Shown: one piece after another, positions 9,138 to 17,672 of the stretch
Numbering within the stretch: the first letter of the stretch is position 1
Layout: the number at the start of each line of letters is the position of its first letter
Translations under genes and position numbers: made by a program
The notes under the pieces: generated by a model
What the model was told of the DNA's origin: nothing
Database searches by the model: none
The model's input: the letters and a program-made list of their open reading frames with translations, nothing else
Source: Microcella sp.
Lineage (GTDB): Bacteria > Actinomycetota > Actinomycetes > Actinomycetales > Microbacteriaceae
DNA length: 64,000 nt
Direction: 5' to 3'
NCBI RefSeq assembly: GCF_019739195.1
Contig: NZ_JAHHDS010000003.1
Coordinates: 744,001 to 808,000, forward strand

Positions 9138-9536
9138 ATGGCAGAACGGTTCGACATGACCGGCGCGGAGTTCGCCGAGATTCTTCGCAGAGCCGAGCCG
9201 CACTATCCCGTCTCTGACGAGTATGAGCGGGTTTACCTTCCGGGTGCGCACTGGTGGTCGAGCCAACAAGAGCACGTCACTGCGTGGCTCGACGAGATCG
9301 ACGGGCCAGGAGCATATGGGCGAATGACGCGCGGGCTCGGCGCGCGGCACGCCTACAACCACTTCCAGTGCGCGCCGGGCTTGTTGTGGATCGCAGAGGC
9401 GCTGGGCGAAGACCCGGAAGTGGTGCGAGCCGCAGCTCAGTCAGCCGGCGGCTTCGGTCGACCCGCCACGCAGTGCGCCGCCATACGCAGACTCATTCCG
9501 TGGGCGAGGATCAAGCAGCTCGCACGGCAGGTGTAG
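9138..9536 (+). CDS. Hypothetical protein, unknown family
   Basis: A 132-residue soluble protein that begins 18 bp after the exonuclease stop. It is rich in Ala, Trp and acidic residues, with AHWWSSQQEHVTAWLDEI in the middle and a basic C-terminus (RLIPWARIKQLARQV). No signal peptide or membrane segment is seen. Base composition is lower in GC than the surroundings (57 % on the line at 9181, by my count), like the genes after it. I cannot name a family. Codon phase and a sensible amino-acid composition support it as real. Confidence 0.6.
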   Translation: MAERFDMTGAEFAEILRRAEPHYPVSDEYERVYLPGAHWWSSQQEHVTAWLDEIDGPGAYGRMTRGLGARHAYNHFQCAPGLLWIAEALGEDPEVVRAAAQSAGGFGRPATQCAAIRRLIPWARIKQLARQV

Positions 9537-9846
9537 AGATTCGCCGTTTCGAGCTTGCTACGTTGTAGGGAAGTGGACTGGGAGTGCCCGGTCGGCGTCT
9601 GGCCTCTGGGGTTGCTCGGAGGCCTTTCGCTTTCACATCGAGAGTCATCCGATACCTGACCGCGCGCTTGCGCCCGACGTGCGTATGCCTTACGTCGTCG
9701 TCGGTGAAGGTCATCCGTCCGCGCTGGTCGCCTTGCTGCACCTAGTCCGACATGATCGTGACCGCTTCGAGCGAATGGGGTTGGGCAGGGAGCGACATGA
9801 GCAGCCTTGGCCAGACAGTGTCGGAGGTGAGGATTACTGTTCGATC
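9537..9846. other. 310-bp spacer without a recognised gene
   Basis: This gap has lower GC than the flanking chromosome. The frame of the downstream gene stays open back to 9679, but without a good ribosome site there, so a longer N-terminus is possible but not favoured. I see no tRNA, hairpin terminator or repeat in it. It could be the degraded end of an inserted segment. Confidence 0.4.
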
Positions 9847-10668
9847 ATGAGAGTGATCGCAGAGAAGGCACAAGTTCTCATCACGGTGAAGACGAGCCCA
9901 CAACCGTCCACCAAGTACAAAGACACGGTATGCACTGCGGGCGTGCGGCTTGACGACGATTCTCCGCGATGGATTTGCCTATACCCGATCCCTTTTCGCC
10001 ACCTTGAGACCGATTTGCAGTTCAAGAAGTACGACCTGATCGAGCTAGAGATCAGGAGGCGACACGAAGATTCCCGAAAAGAAAGCTATTCCCCTGACTG
10101 GTCGTCGGTGCGCCGGGTGGATCACTTTGACCCCTGGGAGCGAAGAGTCGACGCGCTCCGGAACTTGCCACTGACCAACACTTGTGAACTCAGTGCTGCA
10201 GCAAGAGCAGACCACGCCGCCCCCTCACTCGGTCTTGGTGGAGTCGCCGACCTCACTGGGCTGACCTTCGAACGCCACCCCGGATGGAACGAGAAACAAA
10301 GGGCGATCCTGAGCCGCGCTCTTGAGGAAGTTGACCTGTTCGGTTCGGGACTCACGCCGAGGAAACTCGAGCCTCCGCGTCTCGTTGTGACCTATCGGTA
10401 CCGTTGCACGGGGCCGACCTGTTCGGGACATCGTGGTCAAATTCTCGACTGGGAGCTCACAGCACTGCAACAACGACTCCGCTCGGTGACAGACAGCGAA
10501 CTCAAGCGCGTGATCGAAACGAAGTTTGTCGACGAGATGTTCGCGTCCGGCCGTGACAGCCACTTCCTCATGGGCAACTTCGAGAATCCGGTCAAGCGCG
10601 ACAAGTTCAGCGTGCTCGGAGTCTGGTACCCGCGACAATCCGATGTCGAGGCGTTACCGCTGTTCTAG
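9847..10668 (+). CDS. Conserved hypothetical protein paired with DUF488
   Basis: A 273-residue protein, start chosen at the ATG at 9847 (MRVIAEKAQVLITVKTSPQPS). It has LYPIPFRHLE near residue 50, a Cys-x4-Cys-x-GH motif (CTGPTCSGHRGQILDWEL, about 193) and a Lys/Arg-rich C-terminus with GVWYPR. The motif suggests metal or nucleic-acid binding but I do not recognise a named domain. It ends tail to tail with the DUF488 gene, sharing the palindrome CTAG as overlapping stops. GC is near 52 % on a line I counted, and codon 270 is the rare Leu codon TTA (10654-10656). Horizontal origin is likely. Function unknown. Confidence 0.65.
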   Translation: MRVIAEKAQVLITVKTSPQPSTKYKDTVCTAGVRLDDDSPRWICLYPIPFRHLETDLQFKKYDLIELEIRRRHEDSRKESYSPDWSSVRRVDHFDPWERRVDALRNLPLTNTCELSAAARADHAAPSLGLGGVADLTGLTFERHPGWNEKQRAILSRALEEVDLFGSGLTPRKLEPPRLVVTYRYRCTGPTCSGHRGQILDWELTALQQRLRSVTDSELKRVIETKFVDEMFASGRDSHFLMGNFENPVKRDKFSVLGVWYPRQSDVEALPLF

Positions 10669-11123
10669 ATGCTTACGGGCCGCAGTCGTTCGTTGAGTTG
10701 TGATTCGAGGCTTTCGATGACCAACTCGCGGTGGCACGCGTGTTGATCACTCTCGAAGCACATCACAGCGACGCGACGCGAGCGCGCGAGAGTGGCGACC
10801 TCGTGAAGTGCCTTTTCAGCGGTCGGGGCTCTGAGAATCTCGCCATAAACCGATCGGGCGGCATCGCCGGCTCTCGATCCCGGCACAGCGAAGCCATCTC
10901 GGTTCTCTCTCGGATTGCCGAGAGCTGGCCGATGGAAGTACTCAATATCAGCCTCAGCCAGCGCAGCACGAAGGCCATTCTTCGAAAAACCGCGCTTGCG
11001 GGAAAGCGCGTTGAGACGAACATCCACAACGATCGTCACTTCTTCAGCTAGCAAAACCCTGATGAACTCGCCTATTTCGCGGCCCTCGTACCCGATACCG
11101 ACGACTCCTCGCTGGTCCCCCAT
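10665..11123 (-). CDS. DUF488 family protein
   Basis: A protein of 152 residues starting at the ATG at 11123 (MGDQRGVVGIGYEGR); a longer form from 11171 is possible. GIGYEGR near the N-terminus, VDVRLNALSRKRGFSK and the C-terminal MCFESDQHACHRELV match DUF488, a family with conserved Tyr/Glu, Arg and Cys/His residues and no firmly known activity. It converges on the preceding unknown gene with a shared CTAG. Composition is lower in GC than the core genes, and rare codons such as CTA are used. The pairing suggests a two-part module whose role is not known to me. Confidence 0.82.
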   Translation of the reverse strand: MGDQRGVVGIGYEGREIGEFIRVLLAEEVTIVVDVRLNALSRKRGFSKNGLRAALAEADIEYFHRPALGNPRENRDGFAVPGSRAGDAARSVYGEILRAPTAEKALHEVATLARSRRVAVMCFESDQHACHRELVIESLESQLNERLRPVSI

Positions 11124-11197
11124 GACGATAATTCTTTCACGCAATCGTCGAGCATTCGATCGACGCGACATGTACTCATTTCAGAGAAAGGCACGCC

Positions 11198-12151
11198 ATG
11201 GCTGACCCCGAACGGCAGATCGTGGTCGCCATCGATTCGGGCGGGTCGACGACGCGGGTGGCGTGCATTGACCGGCACGCTGACGTCGTTGGTCGGGCGG
11301 TCGGAGGCGCAGGAAGCCCCGAGCACAGCTCAACGAGCGAGGCTGCAGTCCGTTCCACGCTCGCGCAAGCCTTGGCCGACGCTGGTCGCTCGACGGGTGA
11401 TGTCGTCGCGCTCGTGGCCGGTATGGCCGGGCTCAATGTCGAGAGCGACCAGAAGTGGGCGACAGATCACACTCACCTCGCCGGCCTCACCAAGTCACGC
11501 ACGCACCTCAACGATTCGACCATCGCGCACGTGGGTGCCTTTCTGGGCGAGCCGGGTGTGCTCGTCATTGCCGGCACCGGTTCGATCATGCTCGGCATTG
11601 ATCGCCATGGCCGACAACATCGCAACGATCAGCTGCATCACTACGCCGGAGCAGCTCGCCATATCGCCTACGACGTTGTGCACCACTTACTCGTCGGCGA
11701 TGGTGCCGATGATGAACTGCTGCCGCTCGCACTGCAGCACTGGAAGGTTGCGAGCGTCGATGAGTTGCGCGCTGCGGTCGAGGCGCCCTATGAGATCGAA
11801 ACCGTCAAGCGCTCTTTCGGCACCTTCGCCCCTGCGATAACGAGTCGCGTCGACACATCGTCCCTGGCCCGCAACGCCGTCGCCGCGCTCGCCCGCCGCA
11901 CCGCGTTCGGAATTCGCCTCGTCGGCGCACCGCTCGGCACACCCGTGATGTGGTCGGGCGCGGGCTCGCTCGCGACCGACGGCGCATTCATCGATGCCGT
12001 CGAACGCGAACTCGCTCGCGTGCATGCTGACTACAGGCACACGCCCGCCGCGATGAGCCCACTCGGCGGCGCCATTCTGCTCGCGCTGCGCTCGGCAGGC
12101 TGGGAGACCTCCGGCACGGTCGCGGCACTCATTTCGGCGTTCAGCGACTGA
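11198..12151 (+). CDS. BadF/BadG/BcrA/BcrD-type sugar kinase (N-acetylglucosamine kinase-like)
   Basis: A 317-residue ASKHA-fold ATPase. Phosphate-1 motif DSGGSTTRVA lies at about 12-21, phosphate-2 VIAGTGSIMLG at about 123-133, and the adenosine motif is probably WSGAGSLATDG near 250. Such proteins usually phosphorylate N-acetylglucosamine or related amino sugars in the cytoplasm. The middle is unusually His-rich (RHGRQHRNDQLHHYAG; VVHHLL), and the classic kinase GGWG-LGDEGS segment is not seen, so activity may differ. Codon 164 is TTA (11687-11689), rare in this GC-rich genome. It stands alone beside the low-GC patch. Confidence 0.75.
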   Translation: MADPERQIVVAIDSGGSTTRVACIDRHADVVGRAVGGAGSPEHSSTSEAAVRSTLAQALADAGRSTGDVVALVAGMAGLNVESDQKWATDHTHLAGLTKSRTHLNDSTIAHVGAFLGEPGVLVIAGTGSIMLGIDRHGRQHRNDQLHHYAGAARHIAYDVVHHLLVGDGADDELLPLALQHWKVASVDELRAAVEAPYEIETVKRSFGTFAPAITSRVDTSSLARNAVAALARRTAFGIRLVGAPLGTPVMWSGAGSLATDGAFIDAVERELARVHADYRHTPAAMSPLGGAILLALRSAGWETSGTVAALISAFSD

Positions 12152-12158
12152 CTCGCAC

Positions 12159-12710
12159 CTACGCCGTGCGCACCTCGACGCTCACGGGGGTGGGGTTCGC
12201 GAACAGGTCGAGTACCGGGCAGTGAGCGTCGACGGCGTCACGCAGTTCGGCGTAGCGCTCGGGCGACTCGGGGCCGTCGAGCGTCACGACGAGGCGCACC
12301 GCACTGAATCCGGCGCGCACGGTCTCATCGATGCCGAACAGGCGGCGAGCATCCAAGTCGCCTTCTGCGTCAATGCGGATGTCGTCGACGACAATTCCGA
12401 GGGCTTGAGCGTAGAGGCGGTAGACCACGATCTGGCACGAGATGAGCGCGCCGAGGGCGTACTCGACGGGGCTCGCCGCGACGTCGTCGCCCGCCAGTAC
12501 TGCCGGCTCGTCGACGAGAAACTCGTGCTTACCGGCACGGATGCGAGAAGCCACCGAGCCTTCGCCCGATCCGGAGACGCTGTAGGTCAAGTGAGCTGCG
12601 GAGGAGTTTTTGGAGATGCGGTCGCCCCACGCCGCTCCGGCGTCGGTCAGCCGCGCGGCGCGCTCGTCAGCAGTGGATGCGGGAACAGGGGGTGCAGTGA
12701 GAAGAGTCAT
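12159..12710 (-). CDS. OsmC family protein
   Basis: A 183-residue OsmC/Ohr-fold protein. The two redox cysteines of the family are present, in GALISCQIVVYR (about 92) and DAHCPVLDLF (about 165). The family reduces organic hydroperoxides. Because the first motif and overall length fit OsmC-like rather than classic Ohr, the precise peroxide is unknown. The gene converges on the kinase gene with 7 bp between stops. Confidence 0.87.
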   Translation of the reverse strand: MTLLTAPPVPASTADERAARLTDAGAAWGDRISKNSSAAHLTYSVSGSGEGSVASRIRAGKHEFLVDEPAVLAGDDVAASPVEYALGALISCQIVVYRLYAQALGIVVDDIRIDAEGDLDARRLFGIDETVRAGFSAVRLVVTLDGPESPERYAELRDAVDAHCPVLDLFANPTPVSVEVRTA

Positions 12711-12822
12711 GACGGCGACGCTAGGCAGTGGATGCTCGCGCGTCGAGTACGCCTGTCACACTGTGTCGCGCACCGTCACGCAGCGTCGCAGAGCGTCATC
12801 GAACGCAATGCTCACGACGTCT

Positions 12823-13710
12823 CTAGCGGTCGCAGCCGCCCGACTTGTCGGCGCGCGAGCCCGGAACGTTGAGGTCGCGCAACCCCTTGTAGGCATACGG
12901 GTCCTCCCCCGCGACCATCACGATGTCGCGGAAGTCGTACTCGGCGATGTGCCGACCTTCGGCGTTCTGCCACGGCAGCAGCGACTCGGCGCTCATGTAG
13001 TGGTTGACGAGCGCGCGCCGATAGCCGTGGGCCCCCGAGTTCTCGAGCGATCGGTGCAGCAGGTAGCCGTTGAAGAACAATGCGGCCCCCGCGGGCACCT
13101 CGACCGGCAAGGCGTCGTCGTCGGTGTACGGAAACCCGAAGGCCTCGTCGGTGCAGTCGAAGCGCTCGTCGGTCTGCTCGCGGTCGGGGTAGAGCACGCC
13201 GCGGGCGTGCGAGCCGGGCAGAACCCAGAGACAGCCGTTCTCGGTGGTGGCGTCGTCGAGAGCGATCCACACGCCGGCGAGCGAGCGGTCGCGCGTCGGG
13301 ATGAAGTGCTCGTCCTGATGCCAGGCCTGCCCCGGCTTTCCCTCGCTCTTGATGAACAGCATCGACTGCATGGCCTTGACGTTCGGGCCGATCACCCGCG
13401 TGAGCCCGTCGACAATCCGAGGGTGCTGCATGATCTGCCGAGCGACCTCGCTGATCTTGTGCGGGTGGTGGATGCACAGGTACTGCCGCAGCACGTCGGC
13501 GTCGCTCTGCCCGGGGTGAGCATCCACGCCGGAATCGACCGGGTTCAGACCAGCCCGGCAGATACGCAGGGCCTCGGCGTTCACCTCGGCCACCTCGGCC
13601 GGGGTGAGGGCGCCGCGGAGAATCGCGTAGCCGTCGCGGGCGTACTGGGCTACGAAGGCCTCATCGACGGCATCGTGCATCACGAGAGCAGGGCGAACCG
13701 CGGTGTTCAT
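12823..13710 (-). CDS. Phytanoyl-CoA dioxygenase (PhyH) family protein
   Basis: A 295-residue Fe(II)/2-oxoglutarate oxygenase with the start at the ATG at 13710. The facial triad is visible: HxD in AWHQDEHF (about 145) and the distal His in NGYLLHRSLENSG (about 215), followed by the Arg of YRRALVNHY that would bind 2-oxoglutarate. Family members hydroxylate unactivated carbons of lipids, osmolytes such as ectoine, or secondary metabolites; no ectoine genes are nearby. It carries the same TAGGTATGAT-TAA promoter string as the GH36 gene, so the two may be co-regulated. Confidence 0.85.
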   Translation of the reverse strand: MNTAVRPALVMHDAVDEAFVAQYARDGYAILRGALTPAEVAEVNAEALRICRAGLNPVDSGVDAHPGQSDADVLRQYLCIHHPHKISEVARQIMQHPRIVDGLTRVIGPNVKAMQSMLFIKSEGKPGQAWHQDEHFIPTRDRSLAGVWIALDDATTENGCLWVLPGSHARGVLYPDREQTDERFDCTDEAFGFPYTDDDALPVEVPAGAALFFNGYLLHRSLENSGAHGYRRALVNHYMSAESLLPWQNAEGRHIAEYDFRDIVMVAGEDPYAYKGLRDLNVPGSRADKSGGCDR

Positions 13711-13712
13711 CT

Positions 13713-13727
13713 TTAGATCATACCTAA
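13713..13727 (-). promoter_or_regulatory. Promoter/operator motif of the PhyH-family gene
   Basis: Read on the minus strand it is TTAGGTATGATCTAA: a -10 box TATGAT with an imperfect dyad (TTAG...CTAA) around it. TATGAT ends 6 nt before the ATG at 13710, giving a probable leaderless transcript. It shares 13 of 14 positions with 920-933. Confidence 0.5.
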
Positions 13728-13792
13728 GGGTGCTTGCGGTCGAGTAGAAACTGCCTATTGTCACGAGACTCTGTCAGCGGGATGCTCACACC

Positions 13793-14470
13793 ATGCCCCG
13801 CCGCCTGCTCACGCTCGCCGCTCTTGCCCTTGTCGGCCTCACGGGGTGCTCGATGCCCGCGCCGGCAGCTACTCCGACCGCCGCGCCGGCCGCCGAGGAG
13901 CCCTCGAGCACCCCTTCGCCCGAGCCAGAGGCCGTGCCGGCCGACCTGGTCGTGCGCGGCGGCGGCGTCGAGCTCTACGACTCAGATGGAGCACTCGTCG
14001 GCTCGTTCGTGTGGGCCGACGAAACCGAGACCGCGCTCGAGGTGCTCGAGCTCGCCTTCGGCCCCGCGCCGACACCGGGGCTGCGCGAAGGCGACGGGAC
14101 GCACTACGCAGACTTCGCAACCTACGACTTCTCGGGCCTCATCTACTTCACGGCGGTGAGCCTCGAGAAGCCGCGCACCGAGTACTTCTTGCCCTCGATC
14201 GTTCAGGTCGACACGGGTGAGCCGATCAACGGAGTGAGCATCCGCACGCTCGATGACCTGACCGTCGGAGGTGACGTAGCAGACGTGCTCGCTGCCTCGC
14301 CGCCCGTGAACTACCCCGACCCGCTCGGCACGGCCTATCTGTTTGACGCCGTCGACCCGACCAAGATTCCCCTGCTCGACGACTTCACCGACATGGTGGC
14401 CGTCATGGTCGACCCCGACGGCACGATCATGCGCATCGTCGCGCCGTACCAGTCGCGCCAGCTCATTTAG
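13793..14470 (+). CDS. Putative lipoprotein of unknown function
   Basis: A 225-residue protein with a lipoprotein signal (basic start MPRRLL, lipobox LTGCS at about 17-19). A low-complexity Pro/Ala/Glu linker of about 30 residues follows, then a globular part of about 175 residues (VVRGGGVELYDSDGALVGSFVW...). The globular part should sit outside the membrane. I do not recognise its family. It stands between the divergent PhyH gene and a DUF421 gene. Confidence 0.7.
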   Translation: MPRRLLTLAALALVGLTGCSMPAPAATPTAAPAAEEPSSTPSPEPEAVPADLVVRGGGVELYDSDGALVGSFVWADETETALEVLELAFGPAPTPGLREGDGTHYADFATYDFSGLIYFTAVSLEKPRTEYFLPSIVQVDTGEPINGVSIRTLDDLTVGGDVADVLAASPPVNYPDPLGTAYLFDAVDPTKIPLLDDFTDMVAVMVDPDGTIMRIVAPYQSRQLI

Positions 14471-14572
14471 CGCACTCACGCCCGCGAGGCCACCCCGCGC
14501 GCAACCGCGCGTTCGACTCGTATCGTGGGCGACTCAGACGGGGGCGCCGCGCCCTCGGGTGGGGAGCGAAAC

Positions 14573-15076
14573 ATGTGGTTCGACTCATGGGCCGACCTGG
14601 CGCGCGTCGTGCTCGTCGGCACGGCCGCCTACGGAGCGCTCGTGCTCGTGCTGAGGGTGAGCGGCAAGCGCACGCTCAGCCAGCTCAACGCGTTCGACTT
14701 CATCGTGACGGTCGCCCTGGGGTCGACGCTCGCGACGATCCTGCTCAGCAGCGATGTCTCATTTACCGAAGGCCTCATCGCGATCGCCCTGCTCGTCACT
14801 CTGCAATGGGTCGTCGCAATCATCGCCTCCCGCTGGCCCGGTGCTCGGAGCGCGATCACGTCTCACCCGCGCGTCGTGCTTCGAGACGGGCAGTTCGACG
14901 CCGATGCTCTCGCAGCCTGCCGGCTCGCCGAAGCCGACGTGCGTCAGGCAGTGCGCGCGAGCGGCAGCGGCGATGTGGCAGACATCGCGGTCGTCGTGCT
15001 CGAGACGAACGGAACCCTCAGCGTGATCCGCCGCCAGCAGATCGGCGACGGATCAGCGCTGGGTTCGCTGGCCTGA
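14573..15076 (+). CDS. DUF421 (YetF-like) membrane protein
   Basis: A 167-residue protein starting at the ATG at 14573, which has GGGAGCG upstream. Three membrane segments fill residues 10-95; the hallmark RVSGKRTLSQLNAFDFIVTVALGS is at about 32-55. A small soluble domain of about 75 residues follows (RVVLRDGQFD...). YetF/YcaP proteins are widespread with no settled role. The gene ends 13 bp from the end of the convergent mmsA gene. Confidence 0.85.
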   Translation: MWFDSWADLARVVLVGTAAYGALVLVLRVSGKRTLSQLNAFDFIVTVALGSTLATILLSSDVSFTEGLIAIALLVTLQWVVAIIASRWPGARSAITSHPRVVLRDGQFDADALAACRLAEADVRQAVRASGSGDVADIAVVVLETNGTLSVIRRQQIGDGSALGSLA

Positions 15077-15089
15077 CGGATGCCCGCCG

Positions 15090-16577
15090 CTAGTTCTGCG
15101 GGAACCCCAGGTTGATGCCGCCGTGGCTCGGGTCGAGCCAGCGCGAGGTGATCGCCTTCTCGCGCGTGAAGAACGGAATGGCCTGCGTGCCGTAGGCCTT
15201 CGCGTCGCCGAAGAGCGAGTTCTTCCAGCCGCCGAACGAGTAGTAGCCGACGGGCACGGGAATCGGCACGTTGATGCCGACCATGCCCACGGTCACCTCG
15301 TTCTGGAAACGGCGCGCGGCGCCGCCGTCGTTCGTGAAGATGGCCGTGCCGTTGCCGTACTGCGAGCTGTTGATGAGCGCGAGGCCCTCGTCGTAGGTCT
15401 TCACGCGCACGACCGAGAGCACGGGGCCGAAGATCTCTTCGGTGTAGACCTTCGAGCTCGTCGGCACCTTGTCGATGAGGGTGGGGCCGAGCCAGAAGCC
15501 GTTGGCGTCGCCGTCGACCTCGATGCCGCGGCCATCGACGACGATTTCGGCGCCATCGGTCTCGGCGATCTCGAGGTAGCTCGCCACCTTGTCGCGGTGC
15601 ACTTCGGTGATGAGCGGGCCCATGTCGCAGTTGCGCGTGCCGTCTCCGACCTTCAGGCCGCTCATGCGCGACTGGATCTTCTCAATGAGCGCATCGGCCA
15701 CCGGCTCAACGGCGACCACGACCGAGATGGCCATGCAGCGCTCACCGGCCGATCCGAAGCCCGCGTTGACGGCCGAGTCGGCCACGAGGTCGAGGTCGGC
15801 ATCGGGAAGCACGAGCATGTGGTTCTTCGCACCGCCGAGAGCCTGAACGCGCTTGCCGTGCTTCGAGGCCGTCTCGTAGATGTACTTCGCGATGGGGGTC
15901 GAACCCACGAACGATATGCTGGCCACGTCGGGGTGCTCGAGCAGAGCATCCACGCTCTCTTTATCGCCGTTCACGACGTTGAAGACGCCGTCGGGCAGAC
16001 CGGAAGCTTTGAACAGCTCGGCCATCCAGATCGCCGCACTCGGGTCTTTCTCCGAGGGCTTCAGCACGACCGTGTTGCCGGCCGCGATCGCGAGCGGGAA
16101 GAACCACAGCGGCACCATGGCCGGAAAGTTGAAGGGGCTGATGATGCCCACGACGCCGAGCGCCTGCTTGATCGAGTAGACGTCGACACCGGTCGAGACG
16201 TTCTCGCTGAACTCGCCCTTCATGAGCTGCGGAATCGAGCACGCGAGCTCGACAACCTCGAGGCCGCGCGCGATCTCGCCACCCGCGTCGCTCAGCACCT
16301 TGCCGTGCTCGTTCGTCAGAATCGCTGCCAGCTCGTCTTTGCGCGCGTTGAGGCCCTCCCGAAACGCGAACATGATCTGCTGCCGCTTGGCGATCGACGT
16401 GGTCGACCAACCGGCGAAGGCGGCCTTCGCCACCTGCACGGCGTGGTCGACGTCGGCGGACGTGGCGAGGGCGACCTCGCGCTGCGTCTCACCCGTGGCC
16501 GGGTTGTAGACGGGGGCGGTGCGGGTGGATGCTCCCGCGAACGCGGCGCCGCCGACCCAGTGCTGAACAACCGACAT
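15090..16577 (-). CDS. mmsA: CoA-acylating methylmalonate-semialdehyde dehydrogenase
   Basis: A 495-residue aldehyde dehydrogenase, start at the ATG at 16577 with AGGAGTC upstream. It converts methylmalonate or malonate semialdehyde plus CoA and NAD to propionyl- or acetyl-CoA, in valine, inositol and beta-alanine breakdown. The N-terminal VVQHWVGGAAF, the NAD-binding stretch ISPFNFPAMVPLWFFPLAIA, FVGSTPIAKYIYE and the catalytic Cys in GSAGERCMAISV (about 285) are typical of MmsA rather than ordinary aldehyde dehydrogenases. A LysR-type gene lies 117 bp upstream on the same strand and may control it. No other valine or inositol genes are in the window. Confidence 0.92.
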   Translation of the reverse strand: MSVVQHWVGGAAFAGASTRTAPVYNPATGETQREVALATSADVDHAVQVAKAAFAGWSTTSIAKRQQIMFAFREGLNARKDELAAILTNEHGKVLSDAGGEIARGLEVVELACSIPQLMKGEFSENVSTGVDVYSIKQALGVVGIISPFNFPAMVPLWFFPLAIAAGNTVVLKPSEKDPSAAIWMAELFKASGLPDGVFNVVNGDKESVDALLEHPDVASISFVGSTPIAKYIYETASKHGKRVQALGGAKNHMLVLPDADLDLVADSAVNAGFGSAGERCMAISVVVAVEPVADALIEKIQSRMSGLKVGDGTRNCDMGPLITEVHRDKVASYLEIAETDGAEIVVDGRGIEVDGDANGFWLGPTLIDKVPTSSKVYTEEIFGPVLSVVRVKTYDEGLALINSSQYGNGTAIFTNDGGAARRFQNEVTVGMVGINVPIPVPVGYYSFGGWKNSLFGDAKAYGTQAIPFFTREKAITSRWLDPSHGGINLGFPQN

Positions 16578-16694
16578 GATGACTCCTTTGATGGACGATT
16601 CGTGCTCAGTCTGCGCGTTCAGTGCTCTGCGATCAAGCGACAGTGGTGCACACACGATGTGCAGAAACGCAGATAGTCGGATGCTCGCTCGCGG

Positions 16695-17612
16695 TCACCG
16701 AGGCGGCAGCAGTTCGTCCCGCCGCTCGGCGACCTCGCGCTGCAGGGCCTCGCGCACGATCGCGACGGCGTCGACCGCGGGGCTGTCGGGCCGCTGCGAG
16801 AGCATGAACGGCAGCCGCACGTCGACGTCGCGCGGCAGCACGGGCTCGAGACCCGCCGCACCCTCGCCCATGAAAGCGTGCAGCAGCCCGATGCCGGCTC
16901 CGGCCCGGGTCGCCTCGAGCTGCGCGAACACGTTCGTCGAGCCGAAGCCAAGCCGCATGCCCTCGAGCCCGAGCGTGGCGAGGTCGAGCTCGCGCACCGT
17001 GAGAAGAGCATCCACATAGAAGACCAGATCGTGGCCGTCGAGATCGGCGGGCCGCGTGATCGGCGCACGCGACGCCAGGTAGCTCGGTGCCGCGTAGAGC
17101 CGCAACGCATACTCGGTGAGCAGTTCGGCGGTCACGCGAGACGCGGCAGCCGCGCCGACCGTGACCGCGAGGTCGAAGCCCGAGCCGCGCAGGCTCAGCG
17201 GACGAGTAGAGGTCACGAGCTCGATCGCGATGCCCGGATGCTCGGTGCGCACCCGCGCGAGGGCCGGCGCCGCGAACAGCGAGCCGAACCCCTCGGGCGC
17301 GGCGACGCGCACGGTGCCCCGCACGGCGTCAGAACCGGACGCGGCGGCGACGACCTGCTCGACGAGCCCCTCGAGCGGAGCCGCGCGCTCGACCACATCG
17401 CGCCCGATCGCCGTGAGCTGCCACCCGTCGGCACCGCGGTCGAGCAGTCGTGCACCCAAGGCGGCTTCAAGACGGTCGAGGCGCCGGCGCACGGTCGTGT
17501 GATCGACGCCGAGCAGGGCTGCTGCCGAGACGAGCCGCCCGACGCGCGCGACCGCGAGCAGGTAGCGCAGGTCGTCGGCGCTCACCTCGTGCGGGTCGGT
17601 CGCAGCACTCAT
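16695..17612 (-). CDS. LysR-family transcriptional regulator
   Basis: A 305-residue protein with the start at the ATG at 17612. An N-terminal winged helix (about 10-70: DLRYLLAVARVGRLVSAAALLGVDHTTVRRRLDRLE) is followed by a periplasmic-binding-fold effector domain (about 95-295). The His-Thr-Thr-Val-Arg-Arg recognition helix differs from the usual LysR S-x-S-x-x-I-x-x-LE pattern, as in a known subgroup. It is co-directional with mmsA, so it may sense a semialdehyde or amino acid related to MmsA; that is inference from position. Confidence 0.87.
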   Translation of the reverse strand: MSAATDPHEVSADDLRYLLAVARVGRLVSAAALLGVDHTTVRRRLDRLEAALGARLLDRGADGWQLTAIGRDVVERAAPLEGLVEQVVAAASGSDAVRGTVRVAAPEGFGSLFAAPALARVRTEHPGIAIELVTSTRPLSLRGSGFDLAVTVGAAAASRVTAELLTEYALRLYAAPSYLASRAPITRPADLDGHDLVFYVDALLTVRELDLATLGLEGMRLGFGSTNVFAQLEATRAGAGIGLLHAFMGEGAAGLEPVLPRDVDVRLPFMLSQRPDSPAVDAVAIVREALQREVAERRDELLPPR

Positions 17613-17672
17613 GCGTTCAGCGTAGGGCGCGGGGCCGGTCGAGAGTCGGGGGCGGCTGGCACACTGGCCAGC

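Noticed and set aside
15123-16676. 517-codon open frame on the plus strand opposite mmsA
   Set aside because: Antisense of a gene with intact aldehyde dehydrogenase motifs; no start signal.
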